8,155 nucleotides of DNA from an uncultured Clostridia bacterium (GCA_945485605.1 CALYSG010000079.1:1-8155), one strand, 5' to 3'; shown: positions 1 through 6,367, counted from the first letter of the stretch. The notes: generated by a model not told the origin, from the letters alone. Program-made: numbers and translations.

Positions 1-79
1 AAACAAGGATCGCTCCCCAGCCTCCCGAGCCGGGATTTCCGCGGCAGGCACCGTCGGTGTATATGTCAACGTGTTTCAT
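1..79 (-). CDS. rnhA: Ribonuclease HI, N-terminal fragment (runs off the left edge)
   Basis: Reading leftward from an ATG at 79-77, the 26 visible codons give MKHVDIYTDGACRGNPG, followed by SGGWGAILV. This is the first strand and signature of ribonuclease HI, which cuts the RNA strand of RNA:DNA hybrids and helps remove R-loops and primers. Asp9 in the TDG motif matches the first catalytic metal-binding Asp of the family (Asp10 in E. coli), and the GNPGxGGxGA run is characteristic. The remaining catalytic Asp, Glu and Asp residues lie outside the window. A GGAG at 89-86 lies six bases upstream of the ATG and supports this start. The gene diverges from the E2-like gene and has its own promoter. 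The motif leaves little doubt about the family; whether the gene is intact cannot be judged. Confidence 0.9.
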   Translation of the reverse strand, partial: MKHVDIYTDGACRGNPGSGGWGAILV

Positions 80-109
80 AAATTTCTCCGTTTCTGCGAT
101 TTCTATATT

Positions 110-138
110 ATTATACCACACTATCGCCTTGAGAGCAA
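110..138 (-). promoter_or_regulatory. Sigma-A type promoter for rnhA (extended -10)
   Basis: On the minus strand a perfect TATAAT (115-110) is preceded by TGG, giving the TGn extended -10. A weak -35, TTGCTC (138-133), sits exactly 17 bp upstream. The predicted start near 103 leaves a leader of about 24 bases before the rnhA ATG. The extended -10 may make up for the poor -35. Confidence 0.65.
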
Positions 139-164
139 TATTCCGAAAAATTATATTTTGGGGC

Positions 165-193
165 TTGATTTTACCACGCTGAAAGTGTATAAT
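165..193 (+). promoter_or_regulatory. Sigma-A type promoter for the E2-like gene
   Basis: TTGATT (165-170), a 17-bp spacer and a perfect TATAAT (188-193) form a good housekeeping promoter. Transcription should start near 200, about 35 bases before the start codon at 236. It is divergent from the rnhA promoter, and the two -35 boxes are only 26 bp apart, so factors bound here could affect both genes. Confidence 0.75.
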
Positions 194-235
194 AAATTAT
201 CGTATTTGAATTTTTTTGCGAAAGGCGGTATGATA

Positions 236-1438
236 ATGGCAAAAAAAACCTATATCGATTCTGATAAATATACACGCTCGGATTATGCCCACCGTGACAT
301 ATCACAGTATATGGACAAACGAAAGCAGAAAAAACACAAGAAAAACTACGATATCAAATATATTTGCGTCAACGGAAAATACAGAAAACTGAAAGTCCCG
401 CATGATACGGAAATAGAAGTCCCGGTCGACGCGCCCTCACTCGCTCTCCTCAAGGAAAAAATAAAGCAGGAAAAGACCGACAAAAAGTTACGAATAAAAA
501 TTCAGAAAGCCTCCGAAAAAGCCGAATTTGAGATCAGAAAGGCCAAGCTCAAGGAAAAGCGCAGTCAGCACAAATACCGTATCGGCGACCGCAAGGAGGG
601 CAGACGAATAAAGACCGTCACCGGTATGCTGCGTGCAATGCCGTACATTATGCCTCAGCGTTGCGACGCTCTGAACACCTATGCCGACAGCTTCGATATC
701 ACCGACACCGAAAAATTCTGCCGTGAGAAGATCAAGGCGGGAATGAAAAATTTCAGCATCCTTCATATCCTCCTTGCGTCATACGTCCGCGTCGTATCAC
801 AGCGTCCCGGCATCAACCGCTTTGTCAGCGGACGCGAGATATATTCGCGCCATTCGATAGATGTCACCATGACCGTTAAAAAAACCATGTCGATTGAATC
901 TCCGGATACCTGCATCAAGGTCTTCTTTGAGCCCACCGACACGATCGACGACATTTACGAAAAATTCAATAAAGTCGTCGAAAAGAGTATCGGCGACAAC
1001 GGCGACACCGGCTTTGATTCACTTACCGGTGTGCTTCAGAAGGCACCGCGATTTGCTCTTCGCTTCTTCGTATGGCTTCTCAACATCCTTGACTATCACG
1101 GCAAGCTGCCTCTCTCGCTTCTCGATCTCTCGCCTTTCCACGGCTCAATGATAATCACAAGTATGGGTTCGCTCGGAATTAAGCCTATCTATCATCATAT
1201 CTATAACTTCGGGAACCTTCCTGTATTCCTCTCGTACGGAATGAAGCGAACCGTCACGGTGCTTGACGCGAACGGCAACCCCGACCGCCGAAAGTACCTT
1301 GATTTCAAGGCTGTCACCGACGAACGTATCTGCGACGGATATTACTACGCCTCGGCTTTCAAGCTTATGAAAAGGCTCGTAGAACATCCCGAGGCTCTCG
1401 ACTATCCGCCCGAGCAGGTTTTCGAGGATATTCCTTAA
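236..1438 (+). CDS. E2-like (2-oxoacid dehydrogenase acyltransferase fold) protein with altered active site
   Basis: This 400-residue protein resembles the catalytic, chloramphenicol-acetyltransferase-like domain of 2-oxoacid dehydrogenase E2 subunits. Seen: a basic, charged N-terminus (for example KQKKHKK at 31-37), a long charged probable helix at about 72-112, then the acyltransferase-like region from about 125. That region includes MIITSMGSLGI (305-315), YHHIYNFG (319-326) and, near the C-terminus, TDERICDG (361-368) before YYYASAFKLMKRLVEHPE. In true E2 enzymes the last motif is DHRxxDG with a catalytic His; here that position is Glu363, while Asp367-Gly368 are kept. There is no lipoyl domain, no evident subunit-binding domain, and no E1 or E3 gene nearby, so a role in a dehydrogenase complex is unlikely. 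Similar stand-alone proteins are, as I recall, common in Firmicutes and usually annotated only as E2-like; their substrate is not known to me. The ATG at 236 is preferred because AAAGGCGG (221-228) sits 7 bases upstream; the ATG at 230 is too close to it, and a possible start at 71 lies upstream of the promoter. Confidence 0.75.
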   Translation: MAKKTYIDSDKYTRSDYAHRDISQYMDKRKQKKHKKNYDIKYICVNGKYRKLKVPHDTEIEVPVDAPSLALLKEKIKQEKTDKKLRIKIQKASEKAEFEIRKAKLKEKRSQHKYRIGDRKEGRRIKTVTGMLRAMPYIMPQRCDALNTYADSFDITDTEKFCREKIKAGMKNFSILHILLASYVRVVSQRPGINRFVSGREIYSRHSIDVTMTVKKTMSIESPDTCIKVFFEPTDTIDDIYEKFNKVVEKSIGDNGDTGFDSLTGVLQKAPRFALRFFVWLLNILDYHGKLPLSLLDLSPFHGSMIITSMGSLGIKPIYHHIYNFGNLPVFLSYGMKRTVTVLDANGNPDRRKYLDFKAVTDERICDGYYYASAFKLMKRLVEHPEALDYPPEQVFEDIP

Positions 1439-1445
1439 CCATAAA

Positions 1446-1498
1446 AAAAGCAACTTCCGACTTTGTCTCAAGGCATTGCCGGGAGTTGCTTTTATTTT
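1446..1498. terminator. Bidirectional rho-independent terminator between the E2-like gene and dxs
   Basis: The arms 1446-1459 and 1480-1493 pair over 14 positions, including one G-U: AAAAGCAACTTCCG with CGGGAGTTGCTTTT. The 20-base loop is fairly large. On the plus strand the stem is followed by TTTTATTTT. On the minus strand an A-rich run (1443-1449) supplies the U-tract for dxs. The position between convergent stop codons fits shared use by both genes. Confidence 0.85.
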
Positions 1499-1501
1499 GT
1501 T

Positions 1502-3382
1502 TCAGCCTCTTTTTTTCATTTCCAAGATAATATCCGCCGCGCTCCTTGCGTCAAGTCCCGCCGCTTCGTAGACCGGTATGTCGGATTTACGCACGGCGAA
1601 ATTATCGTCAAGCGCAAGGACGGAAAAGCTCCTGCCTTCAAGCATCCCTCTCCGACACATTTCGTCAGACAATATCATTCCCATGCCGCCGTTCCGGATC
1701 TCTTCCTCATAAAACAGCAGATATTCCGTATTCGCACCGAGAAGCTCTCCGACAGCCTCCGCCGTATCACCGTAGGGTTTCAGCTTTTCAAGCAGGACAG
1801 TGCCGCAGGATATCCCGGCGCTCAAAAGAAGAGCCTCTGCTTTAAGCGCCTCCGTAACTATCCGCCCGTCGGTGATGATAACAGCTTCGGGAGCATCGTC
1901 AAAATCAGCCCGTGCAAGCCTTACGGAAAAGTCCCCGTCGGAGTAAAAGCGCCTTACAACCTCTCCGTATTCGCCTGCATGAGGATATCTTACCGCACAC
2001 GGCTTTCCCGAAGAGAGCGCATCGTCAAGACAGGCTCGAAGACTTCCGTAAGTAAGCGGTGTATAAATATTCATTCCCGGGATCTCCGACAGGAAAGCAA
2101 CATCGAATATTCCGTGATGTGTCGCGCCGTCAGAGGCATTTATTCCCGCTCTGTCCACGCAAATCGTAACCGGAAGGTTCTGAAGTGCCATATCGTGAAT
2201 AATATTATCATATCCGCGCTGAAGGAACGTCGAATAGATGGCAGCGACCGGCTTCATTCCCGCGGCAGCAAGCCCGGATGCGAAGGTCAGCGCGTGCTCT
2301 TCGGCTATTCCGACATCAAAAAATCTATCCGGGAAGCGTTCTGCAAAACCCGACAGCCCCGTTCCGTCTGCCATCGCGGCGGTAATGGCACATATGCTGT
2401 TATCATCCTCGGCTTTTTTGCAAAGGTATTCACCCATAGCACGCGAAAAGTCATGTACGATACCTTTCCCGTTTCCGGGTGCCACCCCATGGTAACGCCC
2501 CGGATCACGTTCTGCCGGTGCAAAGCCCTTGCCCTTCTTTGTCTTTACGTGTATAACTGCGCTCTGTCCCGTACTCTTTGCCTCTGTAAGCAGTCTTTCT
2601 ATTGCCGCTCGGTCGTGACCGTCGACCGGACCGAGATAATAAAGTCCGAGATCCTCAAAATAGTTACTGCCGTAAATAAGATTCTTAAATACCTTCTTCG
2701 TGTTGCGCATTCGGCGGAAAAGCCAATTCCCTATGAGAGGGATCCTTCTTATGACGTTTCTCGTAACTTTCTTCGTCCGTAGGTATCTTCTTCCCGCACG
2801 TATTTTCGTAAGGTTGCTTGCAAACCTTCCGATATTTTTTGAGATCGACATCTCATTTTCATTTATTACTATTATAAGGTGAAGATCATTTTCACAGTTG
2901 TTCAGTGCCTCGTGTATCATTCCGCCGGTGAAAGCACCGTCTCCGATAACGGCTACAGTATATACGTCCGAACCTTTAATCCTGTCAGCCTCGGCAAATC
3001 CGAGCGCCGCAGAAAGAGATGTTGAGCTGTGACCGGCTCCGAAACAATCGTACTCGCTCTCATCGCGTTTCGTGAAACCCGACAGTCCACCGCCCTTACG
3101 AAGAGTGTCAAACTTTTCGCGCCTGCCCGTAACGAGCTTATGTACATAGCTCTGGTGCCCGACATCAAATATTATCCTGTCACGCGGAGTGTCCATCGCA
3201 CGGTGCAGAGCAAGTGTAAGTTCCACTACCCCAAGGTTCGAGGCAAGGTGTCCGCCCGTTCGGCTGACATTATCAACAAGGAATCTCCTTATCTCGGAGG
3301 CAAGCGTATCAAGCTCTTCATCGCTTAGTTCGCGAAGGTCCGAAGGGGATCCTATTTTATCGAGAATTTCGTATTTGCTCAC
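1502..3382 (-). CDS. dxs: 1-deoxy-D-xylulose-5-phosphate synthase
   Basis: Thiamine-diphosphate enzyme that condenses pyruvate and glyceraldehyde 3-phosphate to 1-deoxy-D-xylulose 5-phosphate, the first step of the MEP isoprenoid pathway and a source for thiamine and pyridoxal in many bacteria. At 626 residues it is the normal family length (about 620). Seen in order: GHQSYVHKLVTGR (75-87), the cofactor motif GDGAFTGG (147-154) with NENEMSIS (174-181), GPVDGHD (251-257), the pyrimidine-domain motif DVGIAEEHA (356-364) whose Glu361 matches the catalytic Glu, STFLQRGYD (384-392), DRAGINASDGATHHGIFD (410-427), and a transketolase C-terminal domain from about 500. The start is GTG at 3382-3380, fixed by an ideal AAGGAGGG five bases upstream; a longer reading from 3418 would begin inside the -10 box. 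The gene stands alone, with its own promoter and terminator, rather than in the common xseB-ispA-dxs cluster. The 410-427 segment differs from the usual DRAGLVGADGPTHHG form, but the two His are kept. Confidence 0.96.
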   Translation of the reverse strand: MSKYEILDKIGSPSDLRELSDEELDTLASEIRRFLVDNVSRTGGHLASNLGVVELTLALHRAMDTPRDRIIFDVGHQSYVHKLVTGRREKFDTLRKGGGLSGFTKRDESEYDCFGAGHSSTSLSAALGFAEADRIKGSDVYTVAVIGDGAFTGGMIHEALNNCENDLHLIIVINENEMSISKNIGRFASNLTKIRAGRRYLRTKKVTRNVIRRIPLIGNWLFRRMRNTKKVFKNLIYGSNYFEDLGLYYLGPVDGHDRAAIERLLTEAKSTGQSAVIHVKTKKGKGFAPAERDPGRYHGVAPGNGKGIVHDFSRAMGEYLCKKAEDDNSICAITAAMADGTGLSGFAERFPDRFFDVGIAEEHALTFASGLAAAGMKPVAAIYSTFLQRGYDNIIHDMALQNLPVTICVDRAGINASDGATHHGIFDVAFLSEIPGMNIYTPLTYGSLRACLDDALSSGKPCAVRYPHAGEYGEVVRRFYSDGDFSVRLARADFDDAPEAVIITDGRIVTEALKAEALLLSAGISCGTVLLEKLKPYGDTAEAVGELLGANTEYLLFYEEEIRNGGMGMILSDEMCRRGMLEGRSFSVLALDDNFAVRKSDIPVYEAAGLDARSAADIILEMKKRG

Positions 3383-3387
3383 TATAT

Positions 3388-3395
3388 CCCTCCTT
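3388..3395 (-). promoter_or_regulatory. Ribosome binding site that sets the dxs GTG start
   Basis: AAGGAGGG on the minus strand (3395-3388) lies five bases before GTG at 3382-3380. It matches the anti-Shine-Dalgarno almost perfectly. It falls inside the longer open frame, so it rules out the upstream ATG codons at 3418 and 3400 as the main start. Confidence 0.88.
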
Positions 3396-3417
3396 CGCAT
3401 TATTCCCAAACGGATCA

Positions 3418-3446
3418 ATTATATCACACTTACCGTTATTTGTGAA
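3418..3446 (-). promoter_or_regulatory. Sigma-A type promoter for dxs (extended -10)
   Basis: Minus strand: TTCACA (3446-3441, five of six matches to TTGACA), a 17-bp spacer, then TATAAT (3423-3418) preceded by TGA, an extended -10. Predicted start near 3411, giving a leader of about 30 bases with no room for a riboswitch. The -35 overlaps the left end of the tandem repeat at 3443-3490. Confidence 0.8.
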
Positions 3447-3490
3447 GGGGTTAACAGAAATTCACATGAAGGGGTTAGTAAAAATTCACA
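3443..3490. repeat. Two tandem 24-bp repeats between divergent promoters
   Basis: Units 3443-3466 and 3467-3490 are directly adjacent and match at 21 of 24 positions. Each begins TGAAGGGGTTA and ends AAATTCACA, with the differences at unit positions 12, 13 and 15. The block fills the gap between the dxs -35 (3441-3446) and the CNNM -35 (3497-3502). An inverted pair TGTGAA (3441-3446) / TTCACA (3461-3466) is also present. The placement suggests an operator or activator site acting on both promoters. No known regulator is recognised, so the function is inferred. Confidence 0.7.
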
Positions 3491-3496
3491 TTTCTA

Positions 3497-3525
3497 TTGA
3501 CACGGGCATCTCAATGATATATAAT
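3497..3525 (+). promoter_or_regulatory. Consensus sigma-A promoter for the CNNM operon
   Basis: TTGACA (3497-3502), 17 bp, TATAAT (3520-3525): a perfect match to the housekeeping consensus. Transcription should start near 3532, leaving a leader of about 47 bases before the ATG at 3579. That is too short for a magnesium riboswitch. It diverges from the dxs promoter across the repeat block. Confidence 0.85.
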
Positions 3526-3561
3526 AAGAATTAATACACTTTGTCAGGAGATGGTTTCTTA

Positions 3562-3585
3562 ATGGACAGTGACGGTCGATGCTGA
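3562..3585 (+). CDS. Possible 7-codon leader ORF overlapping the first CNNM gene
   Basis: AGGAG at 3546-3550 is the only good ribosome binding site in the leader. The first ATG at a workable distance (11 bases) is 3562, which opens a short frame, MDSDGRC, then TGA at 3583-3585. Its end overlaps the ATG of the CNNM gene (3579) in the sequence ATGCTGA. The CNNM start has only a weak GACGG (3571-3575) before it, so translation may be passed on by stop-start coupling. It could also be chance, or 30S subunits may bind the AGGAG and use 3579 directly. Confidence 0.35.
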   Translation: MDSDGRC

Positions 3586-4919
3586 CCCCAACTATTTTGG
3601 CTCTTGTTATCGCTTTCGTGATCCTCATTATCTTCGGTGCGTATTTCGGAGGTGCCGAAACCGCATTTACTGCGGTCAATCTGATAAAGATACGGGCAAT
3701 GTCGGAGAACGGAGATAAAAGAGCAAAAACGGTTCTCTACATATCCGATCACTTCAATCAGGCACTCACTACTCTGCTTATCGGCAACAACATCACGCAC
3801 ATAGGAGCGGGTGCCGTTGCCACCACTCTCGTACTTGAGCTATGGAAACAGGGCACGCTCGGCAACATATCCGAAGATACCGCATCGTTCCTTTACGGAA
3901 CGGTGATCGCTACCTTCCTTGTCTTCCTCTTTGCCGAGATGATACCGAAAAGCCACGCAAACGACAGAAGCGAAACGCTTGCCCTCAAATACGCACTTTC
4001 TCTGCGGATACTGATGAAGGTATTCTTTCCTCTCGTCTTTATGTTCACGGCTATCACAAAGTTTGTGTCAAAGCTCTTTTCGGGCAAAGAAGAACCTTCT
4101 ATTACCGAAGACGACCTCTACGATATCATCGATACCGCCGAGGAAGAGGGTGTCATGGATGAAAAGCAAAGCGATATGTTTCGTTCGGCTCTCAATCTTT
4201 CCGATACCTTCGTTTCGGACGTAATGACGGTCAGGGACGATATGGTCACGGTCGACGTCTCAATGCCTAATGACAGAATACTTGCGATAGTCAAAGGCTC
4301 CAACCATTCAAGAATTCCCGTATGTGACGGTTCACCCGAAAAAATCGTCGGTGTGCTCAATATCAGGGATTTTCTTAAAGCATATATGAAAAACCGAAGC
4401 GTACGAATACGCAGCGTTATGAAAAAGCCCTATTTTGCAAAGCCCGACGCTAAGATCGAGGATATATTCTCGGACATGAGCAAAAACGGGCACTACCTTG
4501 CAGTTGTAGGCGAACCGGGGCACGTTGTCGGTCTCGCGACGGTTGAAGATTTCCTTGAAGAGATCGTCGGTGAGATATGGGATGAGGACGACATCGTCGA
4601 CAAAAACTTCATCAAGCTCGGCGGCAACCGGTTTCTCGTGAGCACCGAGCTGACCCTCGGAGACGCGTTTCGCCGCATGAAGCTGAGGCTCCCCGACCGT
4701 GGGCTCGCACAGACAAAGATTTACGATTGGGTAATGGCGGGCTTCGGTCATTTCCCAAAAGAGGATGAAACATTCCTATACCACAGCCTCGAGGTCTCGG
4801 TCGAAAGCCTTGAGGATAACGTAATCGACAAAGAATCGGGAAGGCTCGACAAGGTAGTATTCCGTCTTCTCTCCAACGAGGCTCATATGAGCTCCGGAAA
4901 GGAGGAGAACTTCAAATGA
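3579..4919 (+). CDS. CNNM/CorC (HlyC/CorC) family membrane protein, first copy
   Basis: Likely divalent-cation (magnesium-type) transport or efflux protein of the cytoplasmic membrane, 446 residues. Seen in order: a DUF21/CNNM membrane domain (about 1-170) with hydrophobic segments near 3-22, 62-88, 104-122 and 136-165 and family motifs GGAETAF (24-30), LLIGNNITHI (66-75) and AEMIPKSHA (119-127); an acidic helix (176-200); a CBS pair (about 212-340) with DVMTVRDDMVTVD (214-226) and LEEIVGEIWDEDD (326-338); and a C-terminal CorC/HlyC-associated domain (about 345-430). Odd points: Gly24 stands where the motif usually has Ser (FFSxxE), VMTVRD replaces VMTPRT, and the usual DExGG of the second CBS is GEPGH (311-315). 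The ATG is the only upstream choice, since an in-frame TGA lies at 3570. The gene overlaps the next by ATGA. The family is secure; the transported ion and direction are inferred from the family. Confidence 0.92.
   Translation: MLTPTILALVIAFVILIIFGAYFGGAETAFTAVNLIKIRAMSENGDKRAKTVLYISDHFNQALTTLLIGNNITHIGAGAVATTLVLELWKQGTLGNISEDTASFLYGTVIATFLVFLFAEMIPKSHANDRSETLALKYALSLRILMKVFFPLVFMFTAITKFVSKLFSGKEEPSITEDDLYDIIDTAEEEGVMDEKQSDMFRSALNLSDTFVSDVMTVRDDMVTVDVSMPNDRILAIVKGSNHSRIPVCDGSPEKIVGVLNIRDFLKAYMKNRSVRIRSVMKKPYFAKPDAKIEDIFSDMSKNGHYLAVVGEPGHVVGLATVEDFLEEIVGEIWDEDDIVDKNFIKLGGNRFLVSTELTLGDAFRRMKLRLPDRGLAQTKIYDWVMAGFGHFPKEDETFLYHSLEVSVESLEDNVIDKESGRLDKVVFRLLSNEAHMSSGKEENFK
4898..4907 (+). promoter_or_regulatory. 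Ribosome binding site for the second CNNM gene, inside the first
   Basis: AAAGGAGGAG lies within the last codons of the first CNNM gene, 8 bases before the ATG at 4916. It is much stronger than the site before the first gene. With the ATGA overlap (4916-4919) it allows both re-initiation and independent entry, so the second protein could be made in excess of the first. Confidence 0.85.
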
Positions 4920-6292
4920 TATTCGGACAGCTTCTTTCGCTCGCATCCGAGCCCTCACCGACCGGCGATTCGGCTATCGGTTTCAAAATTGCGGTCTATG
5001 TTACGGTAATTATCCTCATGATCGTCTTCTCTGCTTTCTTTTCGGGCACGGAGATATCGTTCAACGCCTCAAACAAGATAAGATTAAAAAAACGTGCCGA
5101 TGAAGGAAACCGTACCGCGATGCTTGCCTACAAGACACACGAACGGTTCACCGAAGCGCTTTCGGCAATACTGATAGGAAACAACCTTGCAAATATTGCC
5201 GCGTCAACAGCCGCGACACTTATCTTCACAAATCTGCTTGCCGGGATCAGCATCGATGAAGGGGTAAAAAGCACACTTATTACTGTTCTCTCAACTGCGC
5301 TGATCACTATCCTGATACTCATTTTCGGAGAGATCACACCGAAGATCATTGCAAAACAGCACGCGGATTTCCTTGTTTACAAGGTCGCATACCCCATCCG
5401 TATAGTTTGGATCATTCTCTTACCGATAGTTAAGCTCGTTATGTTGCTCGTAAACCTTCTGAGAAAAATTTGGGGTAAGGACAAATCAGACGATGAGCCG
5501 ACGGTATCGGAGGAAGAGCTCGTCTCTATCATCGAAACGGTAGAGGAGGAAGGCGTCATAAACGAAGACAAGAGCGAACTCCTTCATTCAACACTTGAAT
5601 TCCCCGAAACCTCCGTCGAAGAAGTTATGACTCCTCGCACGATGCTGACGGCACTCGATATAAACGACAGTTTCAGAAAGAACGTCGCAATTATCTCTTC
5701 GTCGCGCTACTCAAGGCTTCCGGTCTACGACGACAGCGCAGACAACATAATAGGCATTCTCTCGCTCAACCGGTTCTACCGTGAGGCGGTCGATCATGAG
5801 GGAGAATTCGACCTCCGTGCCGTACTTCTGAAGCCTGTATACCTTCATAAAACCATGAAGCTCCCTGCGGCACTCAAACTGATGCGCGAAAAGCATACTC
5901 ATATCGCCATAGTTACCGATGAGTTCGGCGGCACGATGGGTATCGTCTCTCTTGAGGATATACTTGAAGAGCTCGTCGGCGATATCTGGGACGAATCGGA
6001 TATCATCGTAGAGGAGATCAGCGAAAGCGCTGACGGCGTTTACACGGTAAACGGTGATATGAACATATACGACTTTTTCGATGCCGTTGATGTCTCGCCG
6101 AAGGATTTCGAGAGTGACTGCACAACCGTCGGCGGTTGGGCTACCGAAATGCTCAATGCCGAGCCGAAAACCGGGGACTCATTCAACTATTGCGAGCTTA
6201 CCGTTACCGTATCGGAAATGAACGCCCTTCGCGTGACTCAGCTCACCGCGGTAGTAAATCGCGAAACACCCGATGAAGAGGAAGGAAAATAA
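4916..6292 (+). CDS. CNNM/CorC (HlyC/CorC) family membrane protein, second copy
   Basis: A 458-residue paralogue of the preceding protein with the same domain order, likely a divalent-cation transporter or exporter in the cytoplasmic membrane. Seen: membrane domain (about 22-185) with hydrophobic segments near 23-43, 83-110, 118-138 and 155-183 and motifs FFSGTEISF (41-49), ILIGNNLANI (85-94) and FGEITPKIIAKQHA (137-150); acidic helix with EEEGVINEDKSELL (210-223); CBS pair with EEVMTPRTML (235-244), SRLPVYDDSADNIIGIL (266-282), TDEFGGTMGIVSLEDIL (334-350) and EELVGDIWDESD (351-362); C-terminal CorC/HlyC-associated domain (about 370-450). Unlike the first copy it keeps the textbook motifs, including Ser43, MTPR and DEFGG. 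It is 4-bp overlapped and probably coupled to the first gene, and a strong terminator follows. Homo- or heterodimers with the first copy are plausible because the family works as dimers. Confidence 0.95.
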   Translation: MIFGQLLSLASEPSPTGDSAIGFKIAVYVTVIILMIVFSAFFSGTEISFNASNKIRLKKRADEGNRTAMLAYKTHERFTEALSAILIGNNLANIAASTAATLIFTNLLAGISIDEGVKSTLITVLSTALITILILIFGEITPKIIAKQHADFLVYKVAYPIRIVWIILLPIVKLVMLLVNLLRKIWGKDKSDDEPTVSEEELVSIIETVEEEGVINEDKSELLHSTLEFPETSVEEVMTPRTMLTALDINDSFRKNVAIISSSRYSRLPVYDDSADNIIGILSLNRFYREAVDHEGEFDLRAVLLKPVYLHKTMKLPAALKLMREKHTHIAIVTDEFGGTMGIVSLEDILEELVGDIWDESDIIVEEISESADGVYTVNGDMNIYDFFDAVDVSPKDFESDCTTVGGWATEMLNAEPKTGDSFNYCELTVTVSEMNALRVTQLTAVVNRETPDEEEGK

Positions 6293-6296
6293 GCTT

Positions 6297-6327
6297 AAAG
6301 CTCCGGAAAAATTCCGGAGCTTTTTTT
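6297..6327 (+). terminator. Rho-independent terminator of the CNNM operon
   Basis: A perfect 12-bp stem, AAAGCTCCGGAA (6297-6308) with TTCCGGAGCTTT (6312-6323), closed by a 3-base loop and followed by T residues to 6327. It begins five bases after the stop codon of the second CNNM gene and separates that operon from ylxM-ffh. Confidence 0.95.
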
Positions 6328-6338
6328 CTTTCAAATAC

Positions 6339-6367
6339 TTGACAAAGGTGATTGACTGTGATATAAT
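6339..6367 (+). promoter_or_regulatory. Perfect-consensus promoter for ylxM-ffh
   Basis: TTGACA (6339-6344), 17 bp, TATAAT (6362-6367), with TGA just before the -10 (extended -10). All elements match the sigma-A ideal, which suits the high constant demand for signal recognition particle. Predicted start near 6374, inside the left arm of the inverted repeat at 6368-6390. Confidence 0.9.

Noticed and set aside
71..235. Upstream extension of the E2-like protein to an ATG at 71
   Set aside because: It would start upstream of the promoter at 165-193, run through the rnhA control region, and lacks a ribosome binding site. The extension does not look like family sequence, and 236 has a suitable AAAGGCGG.
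1463..2782. A 439-codon open frame on the plus strand, antisense to dxs
   Set aside because: It begins inside the terminator loop, has no ribosome binding site or promoter, and its translation is Arg/Cys/Ser-rich with no recognisable domain. dxs on the other strand is certain, so this is a by-product of its codon use.
3383..3418. Longer DXS N-terminus from ATG 3418 or ATG 3400
   Set aside because: ATG 3418 overlaps the -10 box and would lie upstream of or at the transcription start. The AAGGAGGG at 3395-3388 lies downstream of both ATGs and points to GTG 3382.
3443..3490. Tandem repeats as a CRISPR remnant or transposon end
   Set aside because: There are only two directly adjacent units with no spacer, no cas genes, no transposase and no target-site duplication. 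The fit to the gap between promoters favours a regulatory reading.
3526..3578. Magnesium riboswitch before the CNNM genes
   Set aside because: The predicted leader is about 47 bases, far shorter than M-box or ykkC-type riboswitches, and shows no terminator or matching core motif.
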